The notes below the pieces were generated by a model that had not been told where the DNA came from, searched no databases, and worked only from the letters and a program-made list of their open reading frames with translations. The position numbers and the translations under genes were made by a program. 64,000 bases of DNA, taken from positions 39,985-103,984 of the forward strand of contig CANTFK010000825.1 of assembly GCA_947646735.1 (NCBI GenBank), given 5' to 3'. Below, one piece after another: positions 52,099 to 63,357 of the stretch; within the stretch, counting starts at the first letter, position 1, and each line of letters opens with the position of its first letter. Source of the stretch: Peronospora farinosa (Eukaryota > Oomycota > Peronosporomycetes > Peronosporales > Peronosporaceae).

Positions 52099-55000
52099 CT
52101 AGAATTCATACCACTTTTTGTTGGCGTTTTTCTTGTTGAAAGCCTTCATCGTGTGATAAAAGTCCTCAGATGTCTTCTTCATCTGTTCCGTATTCAGTCC
52201 CAGATCATTCAGCTTTTCCCCGCGTTCTGCGAGCCGCTATGCAGTGCAAAACCCACAAAATGAAAATGAACAAAACTAACAGATTCTAAAATACTAGCAT
52301 TAGCATCGAACCATACCTGCTGCGCCTGCATAAGCGAGTCTTTCGTAGCACTCAATCCCGTCTCGGTTTGTGTTGTGGCACTTCTAGCATCTTTGGCTGG
52401 GGAAGACCAATCTCCCATAAGCCGTTTGCGCTCTTCCTCCTCCGTAGAAAAATGAAATACCTTGTTTAAGTCTGTGGCCTCTTGAGTGACGCTGAGGACC
52501 AAGTTCTTCAACATCTTTCCTGCATCTGCTGCGATACCCCGCTTTTTGCCGCTGTCGGTGGTCGCTGGAGGCGAGGCAACTTGATCAAAGATGGTCGCAC
52601 GCTCAGGCAGGTATAAGCGCGTCTTGATCGACATGCGCTCAAGCATAGCACTTTCCATCGCGGTTGCCTCGGCAAACAGAGAGAAGCGTTCGATCTCGCC
52701 AAAAGCATTCGCGACCACAAGCTCACCACCATACGAAATATCGAATAGGATTCCGTCCCCAAGGCTGCTACAGCTTAGTCCGAAGCCATAGTTGTCCCAA
52801 TCGGCCTCCCAGATTAACTTAAGCGAAAGTAGCGAGAGAACATACACGTGCTTGCTCTGGTCAACGACGGCAAGGCAATTCTCGATACCCTCGCCAACCG
52901 GTATTCGAACAACCGAGGTGACAAGCACGGTCCCCTGCAGCTCAACACTTGCTAAAGGCACCGCTGGAATTTCCTTAGGACCCATCGCCATCTCCGCTGC
53001 CCGAGGAACTGTTGCCTGCACGACGTGAATCGCCCTACCGCACGTGCACACTAAGAACCGTGGTCGTTCATATTCCACTACGTTCCGTGAGTCGACAAGT
53101 GGACCATTGGAGGCTCCAATTTCATCGTTAACAGATATTTCTGGGCTCTGAAAGCCTAACGCGAAAACTAGCACCTTTTCGCGCTCTCGAAGCTTTTCGA
53201 GAACTCTGCATACCAAATCGCGGTCGAGGGGGATCACATCCACACCATTTATTGCGGTGAGAGTATAACCTATGTGAATTCCCTTGGACGCGAGTAGAAG
53301 TGCTGTGCTGCTGTCATCCACAAATCCCTTCACAACCGCATGTTGCTCCACCTCCATGAAAAAATACAGCCCGAGGGATCCTGCAGGAACTGTAGCTTCA
53401 ATGTGAGACCTTTGTTTCCAAGTCGGTTTGTTCGAAACAAAAGCTGGTATCACTCCAGTAGCTGAAGCCATCGAGCGTTCTTCTATTGCTGCAATCACAA
53501 GCTCTTGCGTTAATTCAAGATTTGCGTTTGGCATTACTGCTTGCCGATTACATGGCTGGTCTTCAATAATATTTGCATCATCACCCCCATGTGTGTCGAA
53601 GTCTGGATTTACCATGCCTATCGAAACTGCAGATTTTAGAGAATCTAAGACACTACCGGCAACACTAAGCTTCTTATCTTGCTTAACCCACTTGTGTCCT
53701 GGGATTATAATACGCTTGCCATCACTGTTTACCATGAGGATTGACGTCAAACTTGTGGACTTCTCTGGATCCAACAGCGTTTCTCCCATCTTTGTGGCTG
53801 AATGCACATGGTACATTTCCAGTTTCCCACTCCCACGGCCAACAAAAAGCACAGGGATCACTTCGCGGTGCTGCATCATATGATGAAGATCTGCGTCGCT
53901 ACTCGAGACGCTACATTGACCAGAAGATACTTTACCACCATTTTTATTACCTACGGGTAGCAAAGAAGGAGACGAGAAATTACTTCCAGGAATTTTGGTC
54001 GTTTGGACAAGCTCACTCATCAGCAATGAATCCACCGACGTGGACTCGTCACAGGCAGGAGCTATGTCACGAAATAATAGCTGGAAAGCCTGCGTCTTCG
54101 TCTCGACAAGTGATACTATACCTGCGGCGTCAGCTATAGCCACGTATCCATAAGAGGAAGACAGCACCAGCTTCGAAATCGGTTCACTGTGTACATGCAT
54201 GGAGAAAAGTGTGCGGAAGCCAACAGCCTCATTTTGATCCTCGCTTTTGAAACACGAGCCTGGTTTGTCTGGGTTTAAACATTGCTCTCGATCAAAAGCA
54301 CCGTTTTTCACCTCGCTGTCTTTATCCTCCTGTACTCCGTCAGTCACGGAAATATTTCCCTTTACTTTGTCGAACTCTAGGACGACAATTTCACCGGACG
54401 CAAAGCCAACCGCAAGCGTGCGCGAGTCGGCGCAAAATGCCAGGCACGTGATCTCTGGATTGACCGGAGCCGGAGACATCTGCACCGAAACATCGACGAC
54501 GTGAATCAAGCGAAGAGCACCCTTGCTGATGCGATCTCCAGCCGTTCGAGCTACCCAAAATAGTACATACCCGTTTTCGTGGCCCGTCAGTAGTATCATG
54601 CCGTTTGTTGCAATATTAGCTCCACTGCTAAGTACACCACTTGTCGAGAAAAATCCTTTTAGCATTGGTTCTACTACGCTACCACCATTGATAGGCCACT
54701 CAAAATCACCGCTTTCCATAAAGCGGAACATGGGGTTGTATTTCGTTTGGTTCCATGTCGAGAGTAAGTCATCCTGTAGAGTGCTGTTAGAGTCAGAAGT
54801 GTTCACAAGTGCGAAAGTCTTTAGCGGACTAAGTTGCAATAGCGGAGGAATAATCACAGGCTCTGGAAGTCGATTCATATGCCATTCCCATGTTTCTCTG
54901 TTAAAATCAGCGCACAACTTGACGAAACACGGCAAGCCCTGCACGCTTACTGTTGGCAAGCAACCATCCAGTGGGTTTCCGGAGAGTATGATTAATGACA

Positions 55001-56174
55001 ACGGGGCCGCTTTCGTACAGTAGTCCAATTGGTCCTGGGCGGCCACGAAATCTGCAATTTCAGCGTGATTCGCTGATTCGATTGTTGTAATACTCCAAGT
55101 TAATTTATCTGCTTTATAGAGGTCTTCCAGCGTGTCATCGGTGCTGCGTCCATCAATAGGTGGATAAACCACGGTCAGCAGCTTGGATTCTGTAGGGTCT
55201 GGATGACCTCCAGAAAATATAATGGCGCCAGGAAGAGCAACATGTTTGGAATTTGGTGGCGCACACACCCACTTTATTTTCTTTAAGGGCGTGACTTGTT
55301 CGGACGGCGCCGTTCTTGCATCATGTCGATACAATCCATGAGATTTATCGACACGAAACACCGCGAAGCCGCCGTGCTTGTATCCTGCTACAAACCTCTT
55401 GCCACCACAATGCCACGACAATGACTGGGGGGAGTTGACGACAAGGTCTCCGTTAGCAGAAGACACGTCGAACGTCGTTTGAGACGTGAGCTTGTGTGCC
55501 TTCTCTAAGAGAGAGAATTCTCGCATCACTTTGCGTTTGGCAAAGTCCCAAAGCAGCACATAAGGACACGTATCGTAGGCGATCAGGATCAGATTAGAGT
55601 CTCTCGGATGAGACGATATTGCTGTGATGCCCTTATCGTTAGAAATTGTGAGATCCTGCGGCTGAATGACGTAGATGCTCCGTTGACCCGTTTCTTCATG
55701 AACTATATGAACATTTCCGTCGTCTGTAGTTACAAAGAAAAAGGGAAAGTTATTGTAGCTAATGGTCTCCAAACTAGTAATGACGCTCGTCGTCCAGTTG
55801 TTTGAAACACAGCAGAGCGCAGCACCCGAGCTTAAATCAAAGACACGTATGGAGTTGTCCGTATACACCACGACCAATCGTTGATGCGCCGTGAATTTCA
55901 AGTGGGTGACACCCACCGCCAAGTGCGACGTAGGTCGTTCTAAAAGCACCTCAAGTCCTTCATCCCCATAGAGCTTTACAGTCCCAGATGCAGTACCTAC
56001 GGCCAAGATTCCCTGTAGACCGCAGAATGCCAGTGCTCGGGCATTACTTGGTACGCCGTGATGCGCAGTTGCATGTAAAGAAAACATGGACGAATGAAGA
56101 GCACTAGAACGCAATAGAAACGCGTCTAGTGTCAATTGTGACGTCAACGTAGCGTGACTCGCTTTATTTCCCAT
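52099..56174 (-). CDS. Tomosyn / Lgl-family WD-repeat protein with C-terminal R-SNARE
   Basis: Two exons: 56174-52317 and 52236-52099 (intron GTATGG...CATAG), 1331 residues. The N-terminal part (MGNKASHATLTSQL, GNKAS a possible myristoylation signal) holds degenerate WD repeats (GILAVGTASGTVKLYG, FVTTDDGNVHIVHEE, ILLTGHENGYVLFWVAR, TLAVGFASGEIVVLEF), as in the twin propellers of Lgl and syntaxin-binding protein 5. A PDZ-like segment (GSLGLYFFMEVEQ ... GIHIGYTLTAINGVDV) is present at about 940-1010. Exon 2 supplies the SNARE end: LAERGEKLNDLGLNTEQMKK ... KKWYEF, with the zero-layer Arg in ERG and the KKWY(Q/E)F end of tomosyns. Role: regulating SNARE assembly in exocytosis. Reading through the intron would lose half the SNARE motif. 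Confidence 0.88.
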
Positions 56175-56353
56175 GATGCTACGAGCGATTGTCAGAGCAA
56201 AAGTGTTTTAGCGTGTCAACACTAAGTTAAAGACATGGTAAATGGATACTTAAACAAGTCTTCTAATGAGCCCATAAAACGTAAAAATTTGCCAAGAGTT
56301 GATACAATACCAGTGAATTAGCTGTAATTATCTTCATCTATTGATTGTCAGCA

Positions 56354-56866
56354 TTAATTGACCATGGCATTGTACTCATCAATGGCTTCGTTCGCGAGAC
56401 GATCGGCAGCGGCATTTTTCTCTCGAGCCACGTGTGAAAATGTCACATGGGGAAACGCTGCACTAAGTTCCTTGCACTGCTGATGGAGTCTTCGCAGATT
56501 CGTGGCCTTGACGCGATAAAGGCCCTGCATCTGCCGTACGACGAGCTGGGAGTCCATGTGCACGTGCACATACGTAGCTTGGTACCTCTGCGCCAGTCGC
56601 AGCGCCAGCATCAAACCGTGATATTCGGCCTCGTTGTTGGTCTCCTGGTTGCCCACGTACTTGGTTTCTGAGGCCAGCACGCGACCCGACGAAGGGTCCA
56701 TCAGCAACGCACCGCAGCCGCTGTGACCGGGATTGCCGCGAGACGCGCCATCCGCATAGGCAAGAACACTGTTGTCTGGTAAGTCGTTCAGTGGAGACGC
56801 GCAAGACCTTGTGAAGCAGCGATGAGGTAGTCGAGAGGCGCTACGAGCAGCGTAAAATCTATGCAT
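56354..56866 (-). CDS. Ribonuclease HI
   Basis: 170 residues. Cleaves RNA in RNA-DNA hybrids. The catalytic D-E-D-D set is visible: Asp39 (AYADGASRGNPG), Glu79 (TNNEAEYHGL), Asp105 (HVHMDSQLVV) and Asp155 (NAAADRLANEA). The first 26 residues (MHRFYAARSASRLPHRCF) are rich in Arg/Ser/Ala without acidic residues, suggesting a mitochondrial presequence. This is a stand-alone host-type enzyme, unlike the RNase H domains of the retroelements. Head-to-head with the hot-dog gene, 84 bp apart. Confidence 0.92.
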   Translation of the reverse strand: MHRFYAARSASRLPHRCFTRSCASPLNDLPDNSVLAYADGASRGNPGHSGCGALLMDPSSGRVLASETKYVGNQETNNEAEYHGLMLALRLAQRYQATYVHVHMDSQLVVRQMQGLYRVKATNLRRLHQQCKELSAAFPHVTFSHVAREKNAAADRLANEAIDEYNAMVN

Positions 56867-56879
56867 GGCTACACTATTT

Positions 56880-56952
56880 GTGCTTAAATGTCATAAATGT
56901 GCTCGATTTCATTAATATGCTCAATTTTATAAATATGCTCAATTTCATAAAT
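56880..56952. promoter_or_regulatory. Four tandem 18-19-bp repeats in a divergent promoter
   Basis: Consecutive units GTGCTTAAATGTCATAAAT, GTGCTCGATTTCATTAAT, ATGCTCAATTTTATAAAT and ATGCTCAATTTCATAAAT fill the 84-bp gap between the RNase HI and hot-dog gene starts. Each contains GCTC.ATTTCAT, similar to the oomycete initiator core (GCTCATTY..CAWTTT). The last unit overlaps the proposed ATG at 56951. Confidence 0.55.
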
Positions 56953-58207
56953 GGGTATAAAAAATCGATGCTTGAGCACCTTTAATAATATCGCAATTTT
57001 AGCAGCTCACAATCCGATGCTGTTCCTGTTAAGTGTGTTCCTGTTGGTACTCGTGGCCGTGCTGCTTCTCGTGGCCTTCGTGACCATCACATGGGACCAC
57101 GACATCGTGCAGAGATACGATGCTCTTCCCGCCCCTGCTGACCTTGGCACTAAGGAGTTTCGCTGGCGTTGTTGGCTATCGCCACTCACGCGTTACAACT
57201 GGCAGACCTCCATTCTTCGCAGTCCGTGCCCGCGCATCACCCTGCAATGTCCGTTTGCGCTACTGTCTGCAGATTTTGCTAAGCTCTCTACATCGTTGAG
57301 TCTTCCCAAGCTGTCGATGGAGCAGCTGCCCTTCCTCTTCCCTCAGGTGGCCATCGGTAGCCTCTTTCTGCAATTGTTGGGCAACTCTCACTTTCCTGCC
57401 AATGTACGCTACATCCGTCTGAAAGCGCTCACTGTCGTGCAGCTGCGGCCACTCAACATGAGCTTTCCAACGCAGGATGAGGAGAAGCCGATAGCTCCGG
57501 AACTCAAGGTGTAAACTCTCTGTTTTTCATCTTTTTCTCACTCTCTCTGCTGTCAATACTGAGGCTTACTTCTATTCTGTTGTGCTTTGCTTTGTTGTGA
57601 TTTGGTTCTGCAGTGCATCATGGTTTTAACAGAAAAGCGTTTTCTTGAGAAAGAAGTCGAGTTCACTGTGCAGACAGACCTACTCGACGAGGAAGGCACC
57701 GTCTGGCAGTCGGTTACGTGGTTCTCCGTACCATTTAGTCAGGAGGCGCTATTGGTACCGCTGTCTGTATCATCATCAGCGTTAGATGAAAGTCTCATGG
57801 CTCGAGCCAACTCGAACCTTCAAGTGGACTCTTTTGCGTGCTCGAAGCGGAATCTGACGGAGTATGAAGAGGTCAGCGTAGTAGGCCTTACCCGATCGCG
57901 ATCTAGCAAAGGAGACACGGTGCCGTTAATGTGGATGCTGGCGCGTGCGACTGGCGTGCTGCAGCAGCAGGGCCGTGTGCCGCAGTTGCCAATGATGTGC
58001 AATTGTGCTTTTAAAGAGGATGTCTCCGTACCGCTGCAGAGGAAAATCCATTTGCAGTCTTGGACTAGTGAGGAAGATACCCAGCAACAGCCAGAGGCGC
58101 AGGTGACCAAGTTCACTCTTGACGCTGACGATGAAAATGTTATGACAGGCATTCTGCGCACTGTTGGATGGGTATTTCCTGGACAGGACGAAATGTCATC
58201 ACAATAG
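56951..58207 (+). CDS. Membrane-anchored hot-dog-fold (MaoC-like) protein, two exons
   Basis: Exons 56951-57508 and 57614-58207 (GTGTAA...CTGCAG intron, phase 0) give 383 residues. An N-terminal helix (MLFLLSVFLLVLVAVLLLVAF) is followed by LPFLFPQVAIGSLFLQLLG, NSHFPANVRYIRLKA and VVQLRPLN. This order (P..FPQV, FP....Y.......RPL) is seen in MaoC-like hydroxyacyl dehydratase or thioesterase relatives with hot-dog folds. Exon 2 adds EKRFLEKEVEFTVQTDLLDE and GTVWQSVTWFSVP, another strand set typical of such domains. Catalytic residues were not identified, so enzymatic activity is not claimed. The start could also be the Met at about 57017. Its initiation codon lies in the last unit of the tandem promoter repeat. 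Confidence 0.55.
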
Positions 58208-60303
58208 CGGTGAACACAATTTACACTCATTGCACGAAATACCAAATTATGACTGTGGAAATACATTGTGTGACACACCCAATATTTGATAGAAAGAAAA
58301 ATAAAGGCCTATACTATACACCAAGGTAAAAAAGGTGACTTTCTGTGTTTTGTCGATAACACATCAAGTAGGCAAAGGTTACGGGAATGTCCGTCGTTTT
58401 TTCGTACTATACAGGCAAAATTAAGTGAAGAAAGAGAATATTAGAACGAAACGTGACGTCTATGGTTATTTGTTGGATTAAAAAGTTTGTTGAAGACTAG
58501 CTCGTACGCGACACTATAAGCACTTTTTAAAACGCTTTTACACCTCATTCACGTAGTTGGGCGTAGACAAGCTGACGCTTTCCAGTGATCTCGTCAGCTT
58601 GCATGTGATTCGCAAACTTTTGGTCCGTCATAGATAAATCAGCCATTACCTTAAGGGACGATTAAGTCACCTCACCATTGTTGACCAAAGCGCCTTTAAC
58701 AGGATTATGCCGTTATTGAAGAAGAAGAAGCATCTTGCGTAAAGAAGAGGTTGACCCCTTCGACAACATATCTAATGCGAAGCGTGCGCCATTTTTGCAA
58801 TACATGAATTGTTCAATTTGGTAGAGGTGAACAGCTCACGGTACGAATAAACTGGCTGTAAGGTTTGGTAGCAAGTAGAATAATAAAGCCCTTTCCAACA
58901 TCACACTTGGTGCATAATATCGTTGTGCGAGACGAGCACCAAGTGGGCGTCCGATAACTGATGGCTTGTATCAACCAATATACAGCAATATACAGCAAAC
59001 GATCAATATCTTGGCTTGATTGGTACTCATGTTTTTATTTTACTGTACCACATTCTTTATGTTCTAGTAAATATGTGAAAAATAGACCGTCTATTCAAAC
59101 ATTAAGGATTGGTAAGATGTCTGGAGTGCTTCTACCAGGACTTCATCATTCTTCGCCTCGCTGGCTCAATTGCTGGCTCGAGACGTCGGGCGTCACGGGG
59201 GACACTCCGAAAAGGGCACGTGGAATCGGATATCCAGCCCGAGGTGTAAACAGTGGCTCAATGATCGCAACAAGCGCCGGGCACCACACCGATCAGTCCC
59301 GATCGACCGCTGATGCACCTGGACGGGGCCGATCAATTCACGTTCTTGGCAAGTTCGCTTCGTGGGACCGGGATTCGCGCTCGGCGATCGAGTCGGCGGC
59401 TTGAAGGCTGACTTAGAATAGCAGGAATTATCGGGGAGAGAGGGAAGGATAACCGCGGTCGTCGTTCTCTCCCACAGGGTTGGTGCTCCCCTTACGGTTC
59501 GCACGCTGCGCTTGCCCCCCATAGCGCACGCAGCAGAGGGAAAACCTCCCCCCTCTTATCCTGGGCCTCCCGTTGGTTGACCGGCTTTTTGAAGGTCTTC
59601 GTCTCTTGGCCGTTGTTGCTCGAAGGCGCAAATTGGGAAGTGATGTTTTAATAAATATATTTTTTTAATTTTCATCTTGTGCTCGGCATTTTCATCTTGT
59701 GCTCGGCATTATTGGTTGAGTACGATTTTCTTTGATTGTTTTGCTACGTCAACTGATCTTAATATTGTTCATTCAGAGCCAATACATCACCACAAGTATA
59801 ACGTTCTGCCAGCAAAGGATGACGCCAAACTCAAATCCACAAAACATTGGACAGCTCTTTTGAATGCATGTTGGTAGGAGAACACACATTCTTAAAGTAC
59901 GGCAAACGATGCAGTCAGTTTTAATGCCTGTGTTGTATTCAGAATACAAAAAAGCATCAGTATATAAGACTAAGCTGAATTACAAAAATAGTGACGTTTG
60001 TTGCGTTACTAGGAAAACTCCACTATAGCATCCCACAGCATGAGTCCTCTAGCCTACCAATTCGAGTGAATCCTACACCGCGCTTTAGATTGTTTCATCG
60101 TCGTTGTCATCGCCAACATCATCGTTGTCTTGGAATGAGGTAACTTTATAGTTGCGCAGGAACCGCATTGCCGCCATCATTTATTAAGGCCGCTAGAACC
60201 CTGCAACACTTTTGTATATTTAAGAACGTCTCGATTAGTCAGAACACTTATCGCAGTGTCTCACTATCGCAAAAAGTTTCAATCTTCAAATCGTGTATCT
60301 TAA
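58208..60303. other. Long intergenic stretch with a GC-rich island
   Basis: No gene recognised. 59140-59640 is clearly more GC-rich than its surroundings and ends before an AT-rich run (59650-59668), which suggests an inserted repeat of unknown type. A 20-bp unit TTTTCATCTTGTGCTCGGCA is duplicated in tandem at 59669-59708. Confidence 0.4.
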
Positions 60304-61236
60304 ATGGTGACTATTCAGGAAGTGGATTTCTCCAGCACGAACGCGGCTGAACAGCTGCGTATCGCGTGTACCGGGCTTGGATTCTGCTACGTGGTGAATC
60401 ACGGAATCCCCGATGACCTCCTGACTCAAGTGTACAAGGAAATGCAGAATTTCTTCAGCCAACCATTTGAGGAGAAGCATAAAGTGCTCGCTAATAAATA
60501 TATGAGAGGATACACGACGATGAACGAGGAGACGCTGGATCCGGCGGTACAGACCAGAGGAGATACCAAAGAAGGTTATTACATCTGTCGCCATGTGCCC
60601 ATAGATAGCGACGAGATGATGCTCCCACTTCACGGCCCTAACATCTTCCCAGACGAAGCCAAATTTCCCACGTTTAAAAGGACAATGGAAAAATATTATG
60701 CAGCCATGTGCAAATTAGGGTTTGAAATGGCTAAACTATTTGCTGAAGCGGCAGGCGAAAAAGGCATCTTTGACGGTCCAGGGATGTTCGACAAGCCTAT
60801 GGCAGCTTTAAGACTGTTGCATTATGCTCCAGAGAAATCGGATGTGGAGAAAGGGGTTTTTGGAGCTGGAGCTCATACAGATTATGGCTTAATTACGTTA
60901 CTCTCCACGGATACTACAGGAGGTCTGCAAATTTTGCATGAGGAAAAGTGGGTCGATGTGCCACCCCGTGAAGATGCCTTTGTGATGAATATTGGAGATA
61001 TGGCGGAAAGGTTCACGAACAAGACATTCAAGTCAACATTGCATCGTGTGGTAAATGTTTCGGGCGAAGAACGCTACTCGGTGCCGTTCTTTTTTGAGCC
61101 GAACTTCACGTGCCAGGTAGAGTGTTTCTCAAGTTGTGTGAGTGAAGAGAACCCGATAAGGTACCCACCTACTACCAGCGGTTTGCATCTTTTGGACAAG
61201 TACAAGCAAACATACGCCTCTTTTAAGGCCCAGTAG
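60304..61236 (+). CDS. 2-oxoglutarate/Fe(II)-dependent dioxygenase (isopenicillin-N-synthase type)
   Basis: 310 residues, single exon. N-terminal DIOX_N region (LRIACTGLGFCYVVNHGIPD, FFSQPFEEKHKV) and a C-terminal jelly-roll with iron ligands His191 and Asp193 (GAHTDYGLITLL) and His247 (TLHRVVN). Arg257 in RYSVPFFFEP binds 2-oxoglutarate. TGGLQILHEEKWVDVPP and FVMNIGDMAERFTN are typical of the family. Members hydroxylate, desaturate or cyclise small molecules; the substrate cannot be told from sequence. The ATG at 60304 opens directly into the domain, a few residues shorter than usual, so an upstream exon is possible. Confidence 0.87.
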   Translation: MVTIQEVDFSSTNAAEQLRIACTGLGFCYVVNHGIPDDLLTQVYKEMQNFFSQPFEEKHKVLANKYMRGYTTMNEETLDPAVQTRGDTKEGYYICRHVPIDSDEMMLPLHGPNIFPDEAKFPTFKRTMEKYYAAMCKLGFEMAKLFAEAAGEKGIFDGPGMFDKPMAALRLLHYAPEKSDVEKGVFGAGAHTDYGLITLLSTDTTGGLQILHEEKWVDVPPREDAFVMNIGDMAERFTNKTFKSTLHRVVNVSGEERYSVPFFFEPNFTCQVECFSSCVSEENPIRYPPTTSGLHLLDKYKQTYASFKAQ

Positions 61237-61821
61237 ACTTAGACATCCGTCCGACATCTGGAAGAAGCTGAACGTGAATGACTACCCATTGCGCGGTGAC
61301 ACCAGCAGAGATTTTGACGATACCTCGCGTATTAAGACGGTGATAGTCACGCAAACGTAGCCTAGCTTACGGAACATTACACTAAAATATTGCGAAAGTT
61401 TTAGTAGCGCAAATTTTATGCTCAAGTCTGTTGATTTATGTATGAAACTTGTAACGGGGAGAGAAAGAAATACACTTTTGTAGCTACATACATCAGCCAC
61501 TCGATCTCTCCTTTCTTCAACTACACCCATTTCTTCTACTTTGACTTGCGATATACTGTACAAAGGTGTTCGATAGTAAAGTCGACATTATCAAGTTGAA
61601 GGATGTTAGTGTAATGATAAACACAACTTTTGCGTGATGTTGTGGAATCACATGGGAAGTATCTAGTACTGCAGATGACGAGGAAAATGATGATTATCTG
61701 TTGTAGTAAAGCCATTCGGCATGTGCGAGTCCAACCGTTTGTATAAAATCATTATAAATCGATATCAAGACACCAGCATTCTTCATTTGCTTTCTTCGCT
61801 AATATGACATAATAAGAATCA
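61237..61821. other. Intergenic, upstream of the SLC44 gene
   Basis: No gene seen. Sequence just before the SLC44 start is also partly represented before the fragment at 23328. Confidence 0.4.
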
Positions 61822-63357
61822 ATGGCATCTTTGGTCTTCGATTTGAGTCCTTTCCACCACCAGACAGGCAAGTCACCGTCTCTAGTATTGCAGCTATCGG
61901 CGCCTCCAGCTAAAATGAGCTCTTCTTCATTCAAACGCGGATGCAACGATCTCTTCTTTTTCATCCCGTTCCTGGTTGTTGTAGTGGTGACCGCCGTGTT
62001 TGCTGCCAAGTACGGCGACGAGTTTATCGACGCCACACAAGTGAAGGGGCTGCCCAGTTCGTCGGGCGCCAAGCTCATACTGCGAATCGTCGGCTTGTCC
62101 GCTCTCGCATCCGCCGGCATGTCTTTCATCTGGATCGTTTTTATGGTTCTGCTGGCCGAGGCGCTTATCTGGGTCGCTCTCATTACAATCATCGTATTCA
62201 ACATCGTGGCTGCCGTCTTGCTCGCTAAGAAGGCGCAAAACAGCGGCTCGACCTTGTACTTGTGGCCGGCGGTAGTTTTTGGACTCTTCGCGCTGCTCGC
62301 CATCCTGTACGTGTGCTGCATCCGCAAGAGGATCAAGTTCGCTGCAGCGCACCTTAAAGTGGCAGGCAAGGCCATTTTCCGTCTGCCAATGACGTTGCTG
62401 GTGGCGCTCTTGATGGTCAATGTTCAGATCGGCTGGGGTATCATGTGGGTGCTGGGAAGTCTTGGTGTCATGTTCCATCAGGACTACATCAAGCTAGAGA
62501 ACACGTGCACGACGGACGGTTGTGACATCAAGTACAAGACCGGCGCGATTATCGGCGTGCTATGCGGCATGCAGCTCATCTACTTCTGGGTCACATTCGT
62601 GTTGCGCAACATTATCGGTGTCACGACGGCTGGGACTGTCATCGCATGGAAGAACGCGGTCAGCACACCGTACATCACGATGAGGGCATGGCTACGTGCA
62701 TTGACGCTACACCTCGGCAGCATCTGCTTTGGATCGCTCATTGTGGCAATTCTAGAAACGGTCGTGTGCATCCTGCACCTTTTGTCGTGGCTAGCTGGTC
62801 GCAGCGGCAACTGCTGCCTGACGTGTCTACTCTCGTGTTTTTCGTGCATCATTTCGCACATCGAAAGCTTGATTGAGTTCTTCAACCGCTTTGCTTTTTC
62901 GTACGTAGGAAGCTACGGCTACAGCTTCGTGACGGCGAGTCGCCACGTATTCAAGCTGTTTGCCACCAAGGGCTGGAGCGCCATTGTGAACGACGACCTC
63001 ACGGGCAACATCTTCTGGTTGGGCGATATTGTCATTGGCAACTTGACCGCCTACATTGGTGTGCTGATTGTAGACGACACGGACTCACGACAACTGGCAA
63101 TGTTCGTGTATCCTCACGTATTTGTGGCCTTCTTTTGCTTCGTCGTAGGCTACGGAATTAACCATTTGTTCATGTCAGTAGTGGCTAGTGCTGTTTCCAC
63201 TATCTTTGTGCTCTGGGGCGAAGACCCGAAGGGATGGCAACTCACTCATCCCCAACACTACAAAACGCTGCATGAGACGTGGACCAAGATCTACCCCGAT
63301 GAGTATAACAACGGATACGGCAAGCAGGCCGATGCTAACGTAGATGGTCGCGTCTAG
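61822..63357 (+). CDS. Choline-transporter-like protein (SLC44/CTL family)
   Basis: 511 residues, single exon. Start at 61822 or, more likely, the inner ATG at 61915 (MSSSSFKRGCNDLFFF). About ten membrane segments: LFFFIPFLVVVVVTAVFAAKY, FIWIVFMVLLAEALIWVALI, PAVVFGLFALLAILYVCCI, MTLLVALLMVNVQIGWGIMW, and so on. The family core shows RNIIGVTTAGTVIAWKNAV-like NIIGVTTAGTVIAW, LTLHLGSICFGSLIVAILE, FNRFAFSYVGSYGYSF, FKLFATKGWSAIVNDDL and the YDEYNNGYG-like end. SLC44 proteins transport choline or ethanolamine at plasma, organelle or mitochondrial membranes. A 5' fragment of a related copy is at 23328-23765. Confidence 0.88.
   Translation: MASLVFDLSPFHHQTGKSPSLVLQLSAPPAKMSSSSFKRGCNDLFFFIPFLVVVVVTAVFAAKYGDEFIDATQVKGLPSSSGAKLILRIVGLSALASAGMSFIWIVFMVLLAEALIWVALITIIVFNIVAAVLLAKKAQNSGSTLYLWPAVVFGLFALLAILYVCCIRKRIKFAAAHLKVAGKAIFRLPMTLLVALLMVNVQIGWGIMWVLGSLGVMFHQDYIKLENTCTTDGCDIKYKTGAIIGVLCGMQLIYFWVTFVLRNIIGVTTAGTVIAWKNAVSTPYITMRAWLRALTLHLGSICFGSLIVAILETVVCILHLLSWLAGRSGNCCLTCLLSCFSCIISHIESLIEFFNRFAFSYVGSYGYSFVTASRHVFKLFATKGWSAIVNDDLTGNIFWLGDIVIGNLTAYIGVLIVDDTDSRQLAMFVYPHVFVAFFCFVVGYGINHLFMSVVASAVSTIFVLWGEDPKGWQLTHPQHYKTLHETWTKIYPDEYNNGYGKQADANVDGRV

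Noticed and set aside
56951..58207. Seipin-like protein
   Set aside because: The N-terminal helix suggested it, but the P..FPQV ... RPL order and second-exon strands fit a hot-dog fold better, and there is no C-terminal membrane helix.
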